Source: Glandiceps talaboti (lineage: Eukaryota > Hemichordata > Enteropneusta > Spengelidae). From it: a DNA stretch of 64,000 nt. This document shows, piece after piece, positions 1 to 58,452 of the stretch. Where the stretch lies: positions 15,588,276 to 15,652,275 of the forward strand of contig NC_135568.1 of assembly GCF_964340395.1 (NCBI RefSeq), read 5' to 3'. A model generated the notes under the pieces. The model saw nothing but the letters and a program-made list of their open reading frames with translations. It did not search any database and had not been told where the DNA came from. The position numbers and the translations under genes were made by a program. Positions within the stretch are counted from its first letter, which is position 1, and each line of letters opens with the position of its first letter.

Positions 1-445
1 CTTAGGCAAGATTTGAACCACGATTGTGCCTCAGTCAACCCAGCTGTATAATTGGGGACCTGGTAGGATAGAGGTTGCAATGTGAATCCTATATGCTTAT
101 AGAGGCTGCAATGGATTGTATGCTACAGGCGGTTGTTCCATTGTGTGTGTGTGGGGGGGGGGGGGGACGACCCACTATATACAATAGTAACCCACTTTTA
201 ATACAATGTTGAAAAGAGTTATCTAAAAGCAGCATCATCACCGTCATCATTGGTGGTCCATAAAATATGAATTGTTTTTGCAGTTGGAGATTCTAGTAAA
301 ACTTACAGAGTCTTGTTTGTATGATACACCATATTGGGGCACTCTCGCAAGTTCTATCCCTCTATGAGAAGACCGCCGAGGGTAGAACAGTATGACACAT
401 AGTTTACTTCAATCTCGAGTGAAAGTATGAAAGTATGTTTTTTAC
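1..445. other. Intron 19, partial
   Basis: I see no exon here on either strand. It includes a GT run followed by an uninterrupted G run (about 142-168), and otherwise unique AT-rich sequence. Confidence 0.6.
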
Positions 446-46185
<45,740 letters not shown>

Positions 46186-46204
46186 TTCATTCAATATTTA
46201 CAAT

Positions 46205-47070
46205 CTGTAAGGAAAGAAGACAACAAGTGGTCAGATCAACCATTCATATTTTGATAGTCACTTTACTTAGTAAGACTGTACAGGTGGTATTTGTATCATC
46301 TGTTATCATCATCAACTGTACGAATGTTTGAAAGTCGTCTAGACAAACTGTCCGAAAAACCAACCCTTTTATTATGATTATAAGGAAAACAATATTGAAC
46401 TTTCACTATACAGAGACTGTAGTACACAGGAACCTCATGACTAAGTTAGCACAGAGCTGTCAGTAGAGGACAGATAGGCCTAAAGTCAGAATTATCATTT
46501 AATCTATGAATCTACCAACATACATGTACACACTTATAAATATAACTTTGATTGTCTCAAAACTGTCAATCATTCATGCTGTGTTTTAACTACAAAGAAC
46601 AGTACATGTACATGTAGCTAGCATCATGCCATATCTGTTGTCCAATCATTAAATACTGCCCTCTGGAGGTAGAAACAGTAGTTTCAAATTCAGTATAAGA
46701 ATACATGTAAATATTCTACTACAAGAACCTTGTTACGAAAATGAGGAAACAAGATACACTAACTCTTCATAGCTTTTTTAATAATGTTGTTTGCGGACCC
46801 TGTAAAGTGGCTGGGTAATTCTGGTAGGTAGCAACATGTGTACAGCATTTACTGCCGTCAGCAAAACCCCCTTGACATGTCATATCTTTATACATTGATT
46901 TATTTGTCTGCCTTGTGATATTGAGTCACTTCCTTATCTAACAAAATGTTTCTGATAACAAATGTAAATATTACATACATGCACATGTAGATAAAATTGT
47001 GTAGGTAAAAGTGGAAATATGTATCAATTACATATTTTTCAAAATGAATTTTATGTTTTTAAACTATAAC
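46205..47070. other. Sequence upstream of ORP coding exon 1 (5' UTR intron)
   Basis: Begins at the acceptor of exon 1 read from the minus strand. No second gene or strong promoter feature seen. Confidence 0.5.
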
Positions 47071-47081
47071 ATGTGTTGTCT

Positions 47082-47468
47082 TGTGTTGTCTTGTGTTGTG
47101 TTGTTCTGTTATGTGTTGTGTTGTGTTGTGTTGTGTTGTGTTGTACTATGTACTGTGTTGTGTTGTGTTGTGTTGCGTTGTGTTGTGTTGTGTTGTATCA
47201 TGTTGTGTTGTCTTGTTCATGTCATGCTGTGATGTGCTGTGCTGTGCTGTGCTGTGTTGTGTTGTGTTGCATCATGCTGTGTTGTATTGTGTTGTGTTGT
47301 GTTGTTCTGTGTTGTGTTGTGTTGTGTTGTGTTGTGTTGTGTTGTGTTGTGTTGTGTTGTTGTGTTGTATTGTGTTGTGTTGTATCATGTTGTGTTGTCT
47401 TGTGTTATCTTGTGTTATGTCATGCTGTGATGTGCTGTGCTGCGTCATGTCATGTTGTGTTGTGTTGC
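47082..47468. repeat. (TGTTG)n pentamer array
   Basis: Nearly pure tgttg units with scattered variants (tgcat, ctgtg, catgt). Overlapping Cys/Val frames in every phase are artefacts. Reads tacaacacaa on the minus strand. Confidence 0.97.
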
Positions 47469-47716
47469 AAACTTTCACTTGCAATGTTTTTGTTAAGTAA
47501 ATATAAAATCTACCTGGATCCCACTCAATGTACAAAACAAACTTATGGTACATGTATAATTTATGGGAAATTATACCATTTGATTTTTCATATCTTGTTA
47601 CCAGTGTTCTCCAACGTAAACAAAAACACAGACTTGCCTCAATCTGACTACCAAGCATGGAGAAGTTAATTTTGAGAGTCAGACCTATGATGCACATATA
47701 TAGTATAGTCATGGTA

Positions 47717-48140
47717 CAATGAGTAACACTATTTAGAGAAAGTAAAGTACCTCCTCTATGTGCTATACTCATTTATTATATAGCATTCATATCAAGTGTA
47801 AAAGTACAGTTTCATTTGCTAATACACTGAAGTAAAACACTTTCTCTACCTGCTAGTGCTACACTCGTTTATAGCATTCATATGGAATGTGAAAGTATAC
47901 TGTTTCAATTGGTTTATTTACAAGCCTAGAGCATGTGGCCTTTCTAATGTGGTCAATTAGTAAATAAAACAGTATATACTTTTACACATGATATGGATGC
48001 TATTAATGATTGTGGTGTACATGTATACAGAAAATGCTTTACTTTGGTGTTATGGGTTGTATGGATGTTATAAACGATTGTGGTACATGTGTACTTACAG
48101 AAAACACTTTACTTTGGTGTTATGGGTTGTACTGAGAATA
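47717..48140. mobile_element. MITE family F, copy 1
   Basis: Inverted core: cactcgtttatagcattcat and gtatactgtttcaattggtt at the left are inverted at the right (aaacagtatatacttttaca, atggatgct). Copy 2 is at 62258-62545. Confidence 0.78.
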
Positions 48141-48712
48141 TAAATATTTTGCTTTTAAAGGGCTATAAATAAACATTGCTATAATGTAACTGACGTAGAT
48201 TATCACCAGATAATAACATAACCATTTCTAAATGTCAATCATTACACAGTTCAACCTACTACAAATATATACCCATGGGATAGGATAGCTTCAGTTGAAA
48301 CTTATGAACAACCTTCACCCTTTACAGAAGGTCAGTCATACAGACTACATGTATATGCAACATTTTGATATCTGAAAGGTGAATTGTGAGTTTTAAAGAT
48401 CAACAGACAACAAGACGCCATGAAGCCTGCCTGTACCATGGATAAAGAGGTCTACGAACGGCATAGAGTTCATGTGCCTTGGGATAAAGTTTTATGATGA
48501 TTCTTTTTCCTTACTTTTTTAGTTTTGATGATACAATTTGAGCTCGCACTAATTCTATTTTAGGAATAACAGAGAGAGTCAATTTTTATGTATATCCATA
48601 TAGCTTAGTACAATGTATTTTTTAACAAATTGGATGATCTTGACAGTGTATTCTCATCCCATACATTTTTAGTCTCATTCCTGACAGGGACCATATTATG
48701 TGTATGTGTGTA

Positions 48713-49026
48713 CTTCATCACTATCCCAGTCTGGTCAACCCCACTGCTCAAGCACAGATACTGTGCTCCCCCTACGGTGTTCATATAAACATGATGACGT
48801 TGTTGCATCTCCATGTGATTTTAGTTTAAACAGACTGGAGGTGGAGTCCTGGTTGGACATTTACATATCAGTCCTAGATCCCAGAAACATGAGAATGATG
48901 ACGACAGCCTGTCAATTTGTGACGGATTACTACTGACATGTGCCGTTTGCACTTTGCTCACCATGGGGGTTAAACCATATTTAACGCCTAGAGCAATGGG
49001 ATTGACTAGACTGGGATAGTGATTAA
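48713..49026. mobile_element. Foldback element with about 36-bp inverted ends
   Basis: ttcatcactatcccagtctg at the left and its inverse (ctgggatagtgattaa) at the right. Plus- and minus-strand frames inside are not coding. Interior ggattactactgacatg also occurs at about 30894. Confidence 0.8.
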
Positions 49027-49059
49027 AGGAATGTGTAAACAAGCACATGCCATATCCCG

Positions 49060-49460
49060 GGTATGTAGGGGATCACAAAAGCCGAGTGAAGTCGAGGATG
49101 GCAAGCTTTCCTGTGCTGAGAATAGGAGGCGTGGCGTGCATTTCAACAACATTTTTGACAACTAACTTTCATTGGGACTTGACGAATCACAGATATAGAG
49201 CTAAATTTCTTGCATAAATCATGAAATTCCAAGACTATACCCTTATGCCTTACGGAAGGCATTCAGTTTAAATCTGGTTATTGTAGACTATTTGACATTT
49301 AGGTCATAGTTCAATCAAGCGAGTCAACATATCGAGACGCCGAAGGTATCAGTTTGCGATTATACTAGTGTTGCGCCGGATCGGAGTTTAGATAAAATGT
49401 CGGAAAAAAGACGCGAGTGACTGTCGACAGTCTAAAAATACAGGTACATTTGTATTTTTG
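49060..49460. other. CpG-enriched patch upstream of the ORP gene, possible promoter
   Basis: CpG words cluster here (gaggcgtggcgtgc, gagacgccgaaggt, gttgcgccggatcggag, agacgcgagtgactgtcgac). On the plus strand a short ATG frame at 49398 ends after seven codons, and a donor-like CAG|GTACAT follows at 49440-49446. It could be a promoter for the minus-strand ORP gene, for a plus-strand transcript, or both. This is inference from composition only. Confidence 0.25.
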
Positions 49461-50523
49461 GTGAACAACATAGTCAAGCTGGCTAGCCAAGTCTCTTAGC
49501 TACATTGTACTTTATACTTATAGTTAGTACTGTAAACCCATACATGTACTTTAAGCTTTAAACTCATCAATCTATCAATGATCTTGACAGGTGGCATTAC
49601 ATGACACTCTCAACATCATCCAACAACATCAAAGAGTTCTATGCACAGGCACAGTAACTTGTTGGCTGATATTCTATTCGTTTACATGTGCAGACAACAG
49701 TGATGGTATAATCATAAGTACACACCGTGATTGTTTTGTACATGTACATGTATAATTCTTGACTAGAACCTTAGCCCACACATGACTGTGGGGTTTCTAA
49801 AATCATTACAAAATACAAAATATAGTTGTTTTACCTTGATGACTGTGCACACTATTTCACTCAGTTTTCAACAGTTAAGGTACAGACAGGGTACCAGTAG
49901 AATTAAAGACTTATCATTGGGTACACTCATGTTGAGTGACTAAACAACAATGCTAACAATAATTAATCTGTAAGTTTAACTTGGTAGAGACTTTATAAGT
50001 TACAGATGATACATGTATATGTAACAATGATTTGCACACAGGGAGGGAATTAAAATTTGTAATTTAAAATCAATAGTGGCATATATATTTGACAGTTTTA
50101 TTGTACACTATATACTTACTTAAGATAGTATAAATAAATGAACGAATGATGACAAGTGTCATATTTTACCCACTTCAACTAGAGTCTGATAAATAAGAAT
50201 GGGTGTGGTTCTGGTAAGCATGCATGCAAGTCAACACTATCAGTTTCTGACTGTGAGTCATGAAGATATTTTCATAATTCTGTCTTCATAATCATAAATC
50301 TATGACATTTATGAGACATCTGTCTTATGATATACAATTACATATACCCTTGAATCCATGCTGTCCTACATGTACATGTACATACAATGTACAGTAGTCA
50401 GGATTTATAGCCATTCATGAAATATCAGACATGACTGCATGGCAGGACAGTATGGAAAGGAGGCTATGTCATGTATTTGAAGCCTGGAATCCAACCTATT
50501 CAATTCTACAGTTGATGTGGTAT

Positions 50524-50524
<1 letters not shown>

Positions 50525-50596
<72 letters not shown>
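50525..50596. repeat. (GT)n microsatellite
   Basis: Pure GT run of about 72 bp. Confidence 0.98.
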
Positions 50597-50599
<3 letters not shown>

Positions 50600-51979
50600 G
50601 TATCACAGGATGATATCGGTCAATGAGCTGAGTTGTACATGTACACATGTTGTATGTGTATGTTACATGTACATGTGTCACTGGATAGCATTGGTCATTA
50701 TTGTATATTGTGGGCTGGGTTCTATTACATGGCAGAAGATAATATGGTATATGGTGTACAGTCTCAGACTCTGTTTCCTTGTCTGACTAACTGTAACTAC
50801 ATTGTATCAACAGCAACCGATTGATATGGTTTGAAAATTATACACTCAAACTGATTGGTTACAATGAGGAGTGATAACGTACATCAGTCTAATTCACTTT
50901 ATTCAAATGAAGTCAACATGTACATGTGCCCTTCTTAAGATGAGCACAAGAATGACATAATTTACATACAGGGAATATTATGTAAATATCTACGTACAAA
51001 CAGGTATGCTGAAAACTGTCATTGGGCGTGTGACTAAATTCATCATTTGCCGTTGATAGCATTATACACACTTTCAATAGTTAGACAGTGAAGCAAAATC
51101 ACACATCGCGATGTAAACAGGCTAGATTAGTTAGACAACGAACCAAAATCACACATGGCGATGTAAACTGGCGAAGTGTACATTACTGGAGAAACTGATT
51201 GTCTTCTTGAGGTGTTAGCTGGCTAATAGTGAATTTTACTCAATATATGCTGGAATTTACGATGTAATATTAACCTAAATAACAGATACATCCTTTCAGA
51301 ATATTTATTAATTAATACTGTCATCAAGTTTTGAATATCTACTTACAGTCAAAAAAAAAGTTATTCCAAAATTAATAATAATTAATTTATAACAAATGCA
51401 TAAAAAAAATGAACGTGGGTGTAGAAATTTAATTTAAATCTATGAACCAGACACCATGAACATTGAGTCTGACATGTATTTCACACAGACATTACTCACC
51501 CTACATCTTTTAATACATAAATTCTAGATTATTGATTACATTCATAAATGTATTTGTCTGTAAGAATTCCTACAAGATTGTCAAGTTATTACATGGCGGT
51601 AAAAAAAACGCTTTGAAGATTTCCCACAGTATAGCGTATTGAGCCCTGGGGAAATCTAAAATTGAATGTGTCTGTTATTTTGAGAAATGGTAGCTATTAA
51701 GTTGTCAATATTAGATGGATTCTGTTAGTCACGATTATCACAATTCTATACAATATATTCAATAGCTGAAATATGGGTCAATCCAATTTTCATACCTACC
51801 CATTTTTCTCTCAGTTCTTTTCATATCTGTATGTTTATGACTTGAAGTATTGAATAATTTTGAGTTTGAAAGAAATATCTGTACGTGACTGTACAGTGCT
51901 AGTCTGGATCTAGCCATGGTATCGAATCATCTCTTTACAAGAGAGATCTTGAGATGCGATGCCACTGATAGCACTAGAT
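50597..51979. other. Unremarkable intergenic or intronic segment
   Basis: A direct duplication of about 53 bp (aaaatcacacatcgcgatgt / aaaatcacacatggcgatgt) is at 51080-51175. Nothing else recognised. Confidence 0.5.
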
Positions 51980-52256
51980 TACAAATGCTGACATCGAAAC
52001 ATTGACAAACGGAACCTGTTACAAACTGGGAAAATAAACAACTGAATTGGATTAATAACACTTCACACAGCATGTTGGAAGTGCAAAGATTTGTAATTAC
52101 ATTTCATCACTTGACCAGAACATTTTTACAATGTATGGCCACTTTACTATTACAAATTTATGTTCACGGTTCACAAGCAAATTTGAAGTTCCCCTGGCAT
52201 TTCATGTCCACATAAAGAGGTTCCATTTGTCAATGCTTCGATGTCAGCAGTTGTAG
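51980..52256. mobile_element. Foldback MITE family G, copy 1
   Basis: Inverted ends ctgacatcgaaacattgaca and tgtcaatgcttcgatgtcag. Interior words (ttggattaataacacttc, cagcatgttggaag, cccctggcatttcat) are shared with 60591-60959. Confidence 0.82.
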
Positions 52257-55200
52257 TAAAGTGGCTACACTACACAGTACACACAATTTGTCAAAGGTTC
52301 TTTTTGCACGTCATGTCTCCACTGTGATTGGAATTTATGTACTGATATAAAATTTTTACTTTATAGTGTTGTTGGCATGTTTATAAAAGGGGAACGCCAA
52401 TCAAGGAAATAAAGTCATTTTCATAAACTTTGGGTTCTGGACTTATTTCATGATTTTACATCACATATATTAGATGAGATTAGATTAGATTAGATTAGAT
52501 GCCAATTTGAAGTTATGCCAAATTGGAAATTTTTGCTGTGGCCACAATGCCTCATAGAAATCAGCAGAATTGCATATACAGTAGATGAGCAATGAATATT
52601 CATGCTGTTTTCACTGAGGGTAATAAGCACTTAGGAGTAGCGTTCCCCTTTAGTGTTTTGGGCAATCCAGATAAGACAGGAAGGTAATTTTTGTAAAGTT
52701 TGCATACATTTCTATACATTGTACCATAATTTGGTAATGAGCCCAGTACAATACCTGGGAACTCTGGCAGATACATGTAGTACATGTAGATCTGTATCCC
52801 CATACGGCATTTTAAATCGATCAAAATCAAATCAACATCTGTTCTCTGGCGCCTACATGCATTTCAATTAGCTTAACCAATTTTAGTAAAATTGTTTTGG
52901 AACCAACTTAATGGACATCAGTTTGAAACCTATGCAAAAATAAAAGTGAATCAATTTAAATCCATTATTCCTCAGTTTTCTTGTGGGACAAAAAAAAATG
53001 TTTCTAACCATTTGGATTAGTTTTGAATTGATTGAGGTGGGGACAGAACTATAGATCATTTATTAACATTAGTATGGTGATGTACAGTTAGGTTATCATA
53101 TCAGGAAGTATATAAGATACTGGCTATAATGTAGGTAGGTTTACAATGTAAAGTGTACAATGACATACATGTACTTTAGATAACATAATACAATGTATAC
53201 CAGTAGTACAATGTAGTTTGTAGATACAGACATTCCTGCCACACTATATCAGCCAGCACTCATTAAGATGCCTGATACTATAGAGCTGAACAATAGGACA
53301 TATCTTACAGTCTAATACCAGTAGTGGACTATGGTACATGTATAGACTTTAGTACTTAGATAGCAGTAAACAATAAAGAAGATAACAGCATACTGAGAAA
53401 AAATGTCGCTGTTTACAATATCTTGATGTCAGGGTGATTAGTTTTAGATTTGCACAACACAGGCAATACTATCACTAACTTGTGTAAACTACCACATTGT
53501 GACAACAGTAATTTTACACTGTAGTTCATGTCTATGTTAGTAAGCCGAAACCTCACTTGCCAGAGTAGTATATACAGATATGGGAACTACATTAAAATGG
53601 TGACTGATGACTTCAACAGCTGTATTTTGATATCAATTTGACGGTAACTAAAGTAGTTTGACATGTGCTAGTCTTATTTCTATCAAGAGTGCATTGAATT
53701 TCAGATATCACAAGAAAGTCTACATGTAGTGCCCCCCCTATTCTTAGAGATCACTGCACTTTACCTATCAATACTATGTGTATCTACTCAGTGTTCTTGA
53801 GGGGTACATCGCCCCTCTTTTTTCCATGGGCCATCCCTCTGTATGTGGGGCCACTCCTCTGTTTGTGGGGCCGCCCCTTTATTGGTGTTGGCCACTCGTC
53901 TGTTTTTGCTACCATGAATTATGCTATTATTAAAGTTTGAAATTGTTGAACTGAAATAAAGTCTTTCTAAACTTGTGTTTTTTTCATTTGCTAATTGCAT
54001 CATTGCCAAAAATTAGGAATTTAATCCATTTGAAGCATTTTTTGAAGTTGAAATTATATTTATCATTTTCAAATGTTACAATTGGAAATATGCTAATGAT
54101 ATGCAAATTACTATGTAAATGAGGCCACCCCTTCATTTTTCTAAAATTGTGGCGAGCCCTACTAGTACTACTGATATAATTTTGTTAGTTGAATTTTGAC
54201 TGTGTGAATATAGGACGTGTCATGTTGAATTCCAGTTGAAAATTACTGCACTTTTAATTTTTCGGTTCAATGAGCTTTTAAACATGTTGCCAATTAAATT
54301 ACCATACGCAAACCTCTATACTCTAATTGCCATAGCAATTTAGGAATATCTGCTGACATAACTCTTGGTATACACACGTACATGTACATGTGTAATATAC
54401 TGTGTATTTAATGGCTCGTGAGAATGAATATATTATGTATCAGAGATTTCTTGTATCGGTGCACATAAGTACTAGTGGTGTTTGCACTGCAGTGTAATAC
54501 CAAAAAACATTATGGCATACCTGCATGCAAATGATATGCAAATGAAGATGAGAATATTCGTTCTACGTGAAAGCACATGACCGCAATGTCATTTTTATGG
54601 AAATTTGATGCTTCAGATAAATATACATGTATGCAATTATAACAGAACTCCATTTTGGCATGAGTTCCAGTGTGGGTGGTACTCAGGGGTATTTGTACTT
54701 GCGCTTGCAGTGTTTTCCACTGCACAGTCACTCACTACACAGTACACTCAAAGTATGACCACAGAGAACACTGCAAGCACTCTTGCTAATACCCTGAGTA
54801 TGTCACACTTACAATCACACGTCTTGAGATTCTGTCATATTACTAGCCAGCGAGAATGAATGTTTGTGGACTCTGGGCTTTACATCTATAAATGAAAAAG
54901 TCTACTTATAAGTCATACCGGTATACACAGTCAAACAATTTTTAGAAGCGAAGTAGTACACTCGACACAATACAGACAAGACATCAGCAAAAATCTGGGA
55001 TTATTAAACTTCACAAAAATATTTTGACTAAAGGAGTACAAATTTTCATTTGAATACATTCCATTAGCCTGTTCATACTGAGGATTTAAGGATCTACATT
55101 TTTGTATTTTGAGATGAAAATAATATTTCAATCAAAATCAGGAAGGAAAAATAGTCAGGTTACAGATTTCAAGGAAACTGAAATAAGTAGAAGTGTATAG

Positions 55201-55324
55201 CTAAATGTCATCGCATGAATGAGATTGAAAATGAATTGAAAAGAAATGGATTCATATATAAAATATACCCAGTATATGGTATTACAGTATTACAATTGTA
55301 AAATAATCATTATCTGTAACGCAA
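52257..55324. other. Mostly unique segment with small repeats
   Basis: (GATTA)n at 52471-52500. About 53410-53520 carries the dispersed repeat also at 1370 and 23690. ggggccactcctctgtttgt-like duplicate words are at 53840-53875. A foldback lies at about 54668-54825 (cttgcagtgttttcc / gagaacactgcaag). No gene recognised. Confidence 0.55.
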
Positions 55325-56290
55325 TACCTGGTTCTGTTGGTGATGTCGTCAGTCGGTTCAAACAGGATGAAAAATGAAAAATAAAGAAAATGATACATCT
55401 ATATGGTTTTAGATTTCAATTTGAACTAAAATAATCTTTTATATAAATACATGTATTGTATGGTTGGTGATTTCATCAGACTGTACAGGATTAAAAATGA
55501 GAAATAGATTTATTTATGGTTTTAGATTTCAAGATTTGAACTAAAATAATCTGTAAGGTAATATGTAGTTGTGATTATGTCATCAGATTGTACTACCGGA
55601 TTGAAGATGGGGTTGAAAAGTAATGGAATCGTGTGTAGTTTTAGATTTGAACTATATTGATCTGTGAGGCAATACAATGTACGTGGTTGGTGATGTCATC
55701 AAGCAGTTTATACAGAGTTGAAAATGGGGTTGAACAGTAATGGAATCATGTATAGTTTTAGATTTGAACTATATTGATCTGTGAGGCAATACAATGTACG
55801 TGGTTGGTGATGTCATCAAGCAGTTTATACAGAGTTGAAAATGGGGTTGAACAGTAATGGAATCATGTATAGTTTTAGATTTGAACTATATTGATCTGTG
55901 AGGCAATACAATGTACGTGGTTGGTGATGTCGTCAGGCAGTTTATACAGAGTTGAAAATGGGGTTGAACAGTGATGGATTCACATACAGTATTACCCCAG
56001 TATATTTGTTACAAATTAATGTTGAAGGTAATATGTGGCTGAGATATCATCAGACAGTATGTACAGGATTGGAAATCAGAAATAAATGAGATATTTTCAT
56101 GTATGGTTTGTTAAAAGTTAATCAGTGCAATATGATATATGGCTGTAATATCGTCAGGCAGTTCATACAGGATTGAAAATGACATACATGTATATAGAGA
56201 TATTGTCATGTGTATGGTTTATATTCGTTCTAAATTAATTTGTAACATGTCAGGCAATACATGGTTGTGATGTCACCAGTGACTGTACAC
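55325..56290. repeat. Tandem array of 117-bp units, about 8-9 copies
   Basis: Three near-identical 117-bp units start at 55681, 55798 and 55915 (acgtggttggtgatgtcatc). Diverged units of 110-125 bp flank them on both sides (about 55327, 55456, 55566, 56032, 56138, 56258). Each unit has a catcag/catcaag word, then gttgaaaatgggg and gttttagatttgaact. No conserved reading frame. Confidence 0.93.
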
Positions 56291-57220
56291 TGTACATGGC
56301 TATGTATAACTTAGAATTGAAATCAGTCATGCATACATTTGTATATGTAGATGTATACACAGCAAGGAACTCATACTACTTTACTAGTGTACGTAATTAG
56401 ACTTCAGTATATTTCCATGATTGTATGCTATATAACTAAAACCTTATGGTATGGTGTGGTGTAAATGTCTTTGTCATTCTGTACAGCATATGTGTGTACC
56501 CAACCAGTGATTTCACTATTCAAAGGTTTCATAAAGCCTAACAAAAAAAATTGTGTGGTTCCGATTACGCTCAATTTTAAAATAGGTGGGTTACAGTGTA
56601 GGTAGATTTTTTTAATTTTTTTTTCATATGCGAGTGTCTAGTTTAGGTAGTAACTAGTTACATGAATGTCTTTTCATCAGACGTATCGTCATTACAGATT
56701 AGAAGAACAGTTTTATATCGTCTTTTTACATTGATGTCAGTTTCCACATCCATTATTTCTTGCAAGATATCACAATTTTCACGATTTTATTATTTTTTTC
56801 TCAAATGCATAAATAAAAAAAACTGTTTAGGGTGGCGTGAAAAACTAGGTGGGTTCGGGTAACCGAAACCAAACAATTTTTTTTGTATAAACCTGAACAC
56901 TTGAACAGACTTCCATACTACAATGTATGTTGTAACTTAATTTGGGTTGGAACTTTGTCTTCTATACAACAACCTATTAAATAGTTTAAGTCTATAATGG
57001 AGGGCATCCATAATGTGCAATCCCCTGACCTGCATGTGTACTTTGCATATTTTAAGTTCAGAATCCTGTTAACAGAGAAGAGGAATACAGTACACCATAA
57101 ATTTGTATAAAGGAAAACAGTAAATACCTGAGAAACTCAGGTGCTGTAGATACATGTAACAAAAAATGTGGGTAGAGCACACTGTTTGCTCGCTTTGTTA
57201 ATAAATAAAGTGTTTATGTT

Positions 57221-57333
<113 letters not shown>

Positions 57334-57826
57334 GCCAGAGAGAGAGTAGTGAAGTTGTGACTCATGATATGTAATTGTTTTCACAGTACATTTTGTAGTT
57401 GTAAATTGAGCATTTGACTTGAGGTGTTCCTTTAATATACTTGCTTGCATGTTTGAAAGACAATGGCATTTTTTTTATTTGAACTACTCTTGGAAATGCA
57501 GACAAAGAATTATATCTTGAAGACAGAAAGAGTACAGTGAACTTATCTACATTGTAATTGCATTTGTAGTAAAGTGTGGATTGAGTATTTGATAAAGAGC
57601 TCCTTCAGGCTTTATATGCATGTACATGATTTCCTTGCATGTTTGATAGACGAGGAAGAATTGCTAATAAAGCGTTACACCCTGAAGACAAAAAGACTAC
57701 AGTGAATTTGCACGTCACTGTAAAATTACTGACAACTTTACAACACCACCCAAGACACTCTGTTTTATTTTGGTGGCATCAACTGCAAAATATGGTTTAG
57801 TGTGCAAGAACAACATGTATCTGATT

Positions 57827-58000
57827 CAGTGTGCCCGCTAAACCAATTTGATGAGTCACTGACTTTCTAGTGACACACCAAAATTTGGTGTTCCCCTATC
57901 TCTTACTACATTTGTATGTGGTGACTTACAAGATTGTATGCTAGGTTTTATTGTTTTGACTCACAACAACAAAATTTGGCTATCATTAGAGGGCACACCG
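57827..58000. mobile_element. MITE family E, copy 2
   Basis: Inverted ends cagtgtgcccgctaa and ttagagggcacaccg; colinear with 43730-43918 in the same orientation. Confidence 0.78.
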
Positions 58001-58133
58001 TTCTGATTGGTTAGTATAATGGCATCTTCTAGGTGGTGGATTATTTTGATAAAAAGTCATGAAAGAACTCTGTTTAGATCACCAACAGTGAAAGATGTGA
58101 CAGAGCTACATGTATATGTGGATGGAAAGTGAG

Positions 58134-58452
58134 AACATCCAGTTACACATGGTTTGATTGCAAGTTTCGTAACAAGTTGTTTCACACAAAAACTCACATG
58201 TACAAATACAACATTAGTAGAAGAATTACTTTACCAAGATATGTTCCCAGTGAAGATTCAAAGCTCAGCTGGAATGACACTGATGAGTTATTTATCCACA
58301 CAGAGAATACATCACCTTCACAATGTCATACCAAAGTAATACGGCTACACCAGGTCATCACTTGTTATATCAAATATCCATCAAAATATTGGTCAAGTGG
58401 CAAGAGACCAGATGGGCTCTTAAGTGATAGTTTGATCACTGTTAGCCTTTGA
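58134..58452 (+). other. Open frame with nearby polyadenylation signal, unrecognised
   Basis: About 105 codons open to a TGA at 58450-58452, non-repetitive, with AATAAA at 58528-58533. It has no ATG start; as a terminal exon it would need the AG at 58132-58133, whose upstream sequence is purine-rich and poor as an acceptor. I see no family signature (it contains RRITLPRYVPSEDSKLSWND). Most likely chance, but worth an expression check. Confidence 0.15.

Noticed and set aside
46186-46194. Upstream start at 46194 giving three more N-terminal residues
   Set aside because: The codon is TTG, not ATG; the first in-frame ATG is at 46183-46185, and an in-frame TAA lies just upstream at 46198-46200.
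47073-47772. Open frames of 139-198 codons rich in Cys/Val or, on the other strand, Thr/Gln/Asn/His
   Set aside because: Artefacts of the TGTTG pentamer array; no unique coding sequence of note.
48605-49048. Open frames on both strands, 69-78 codons
   Set aside because: They lie inside a foldback element and mirror each other; no family resemblance.
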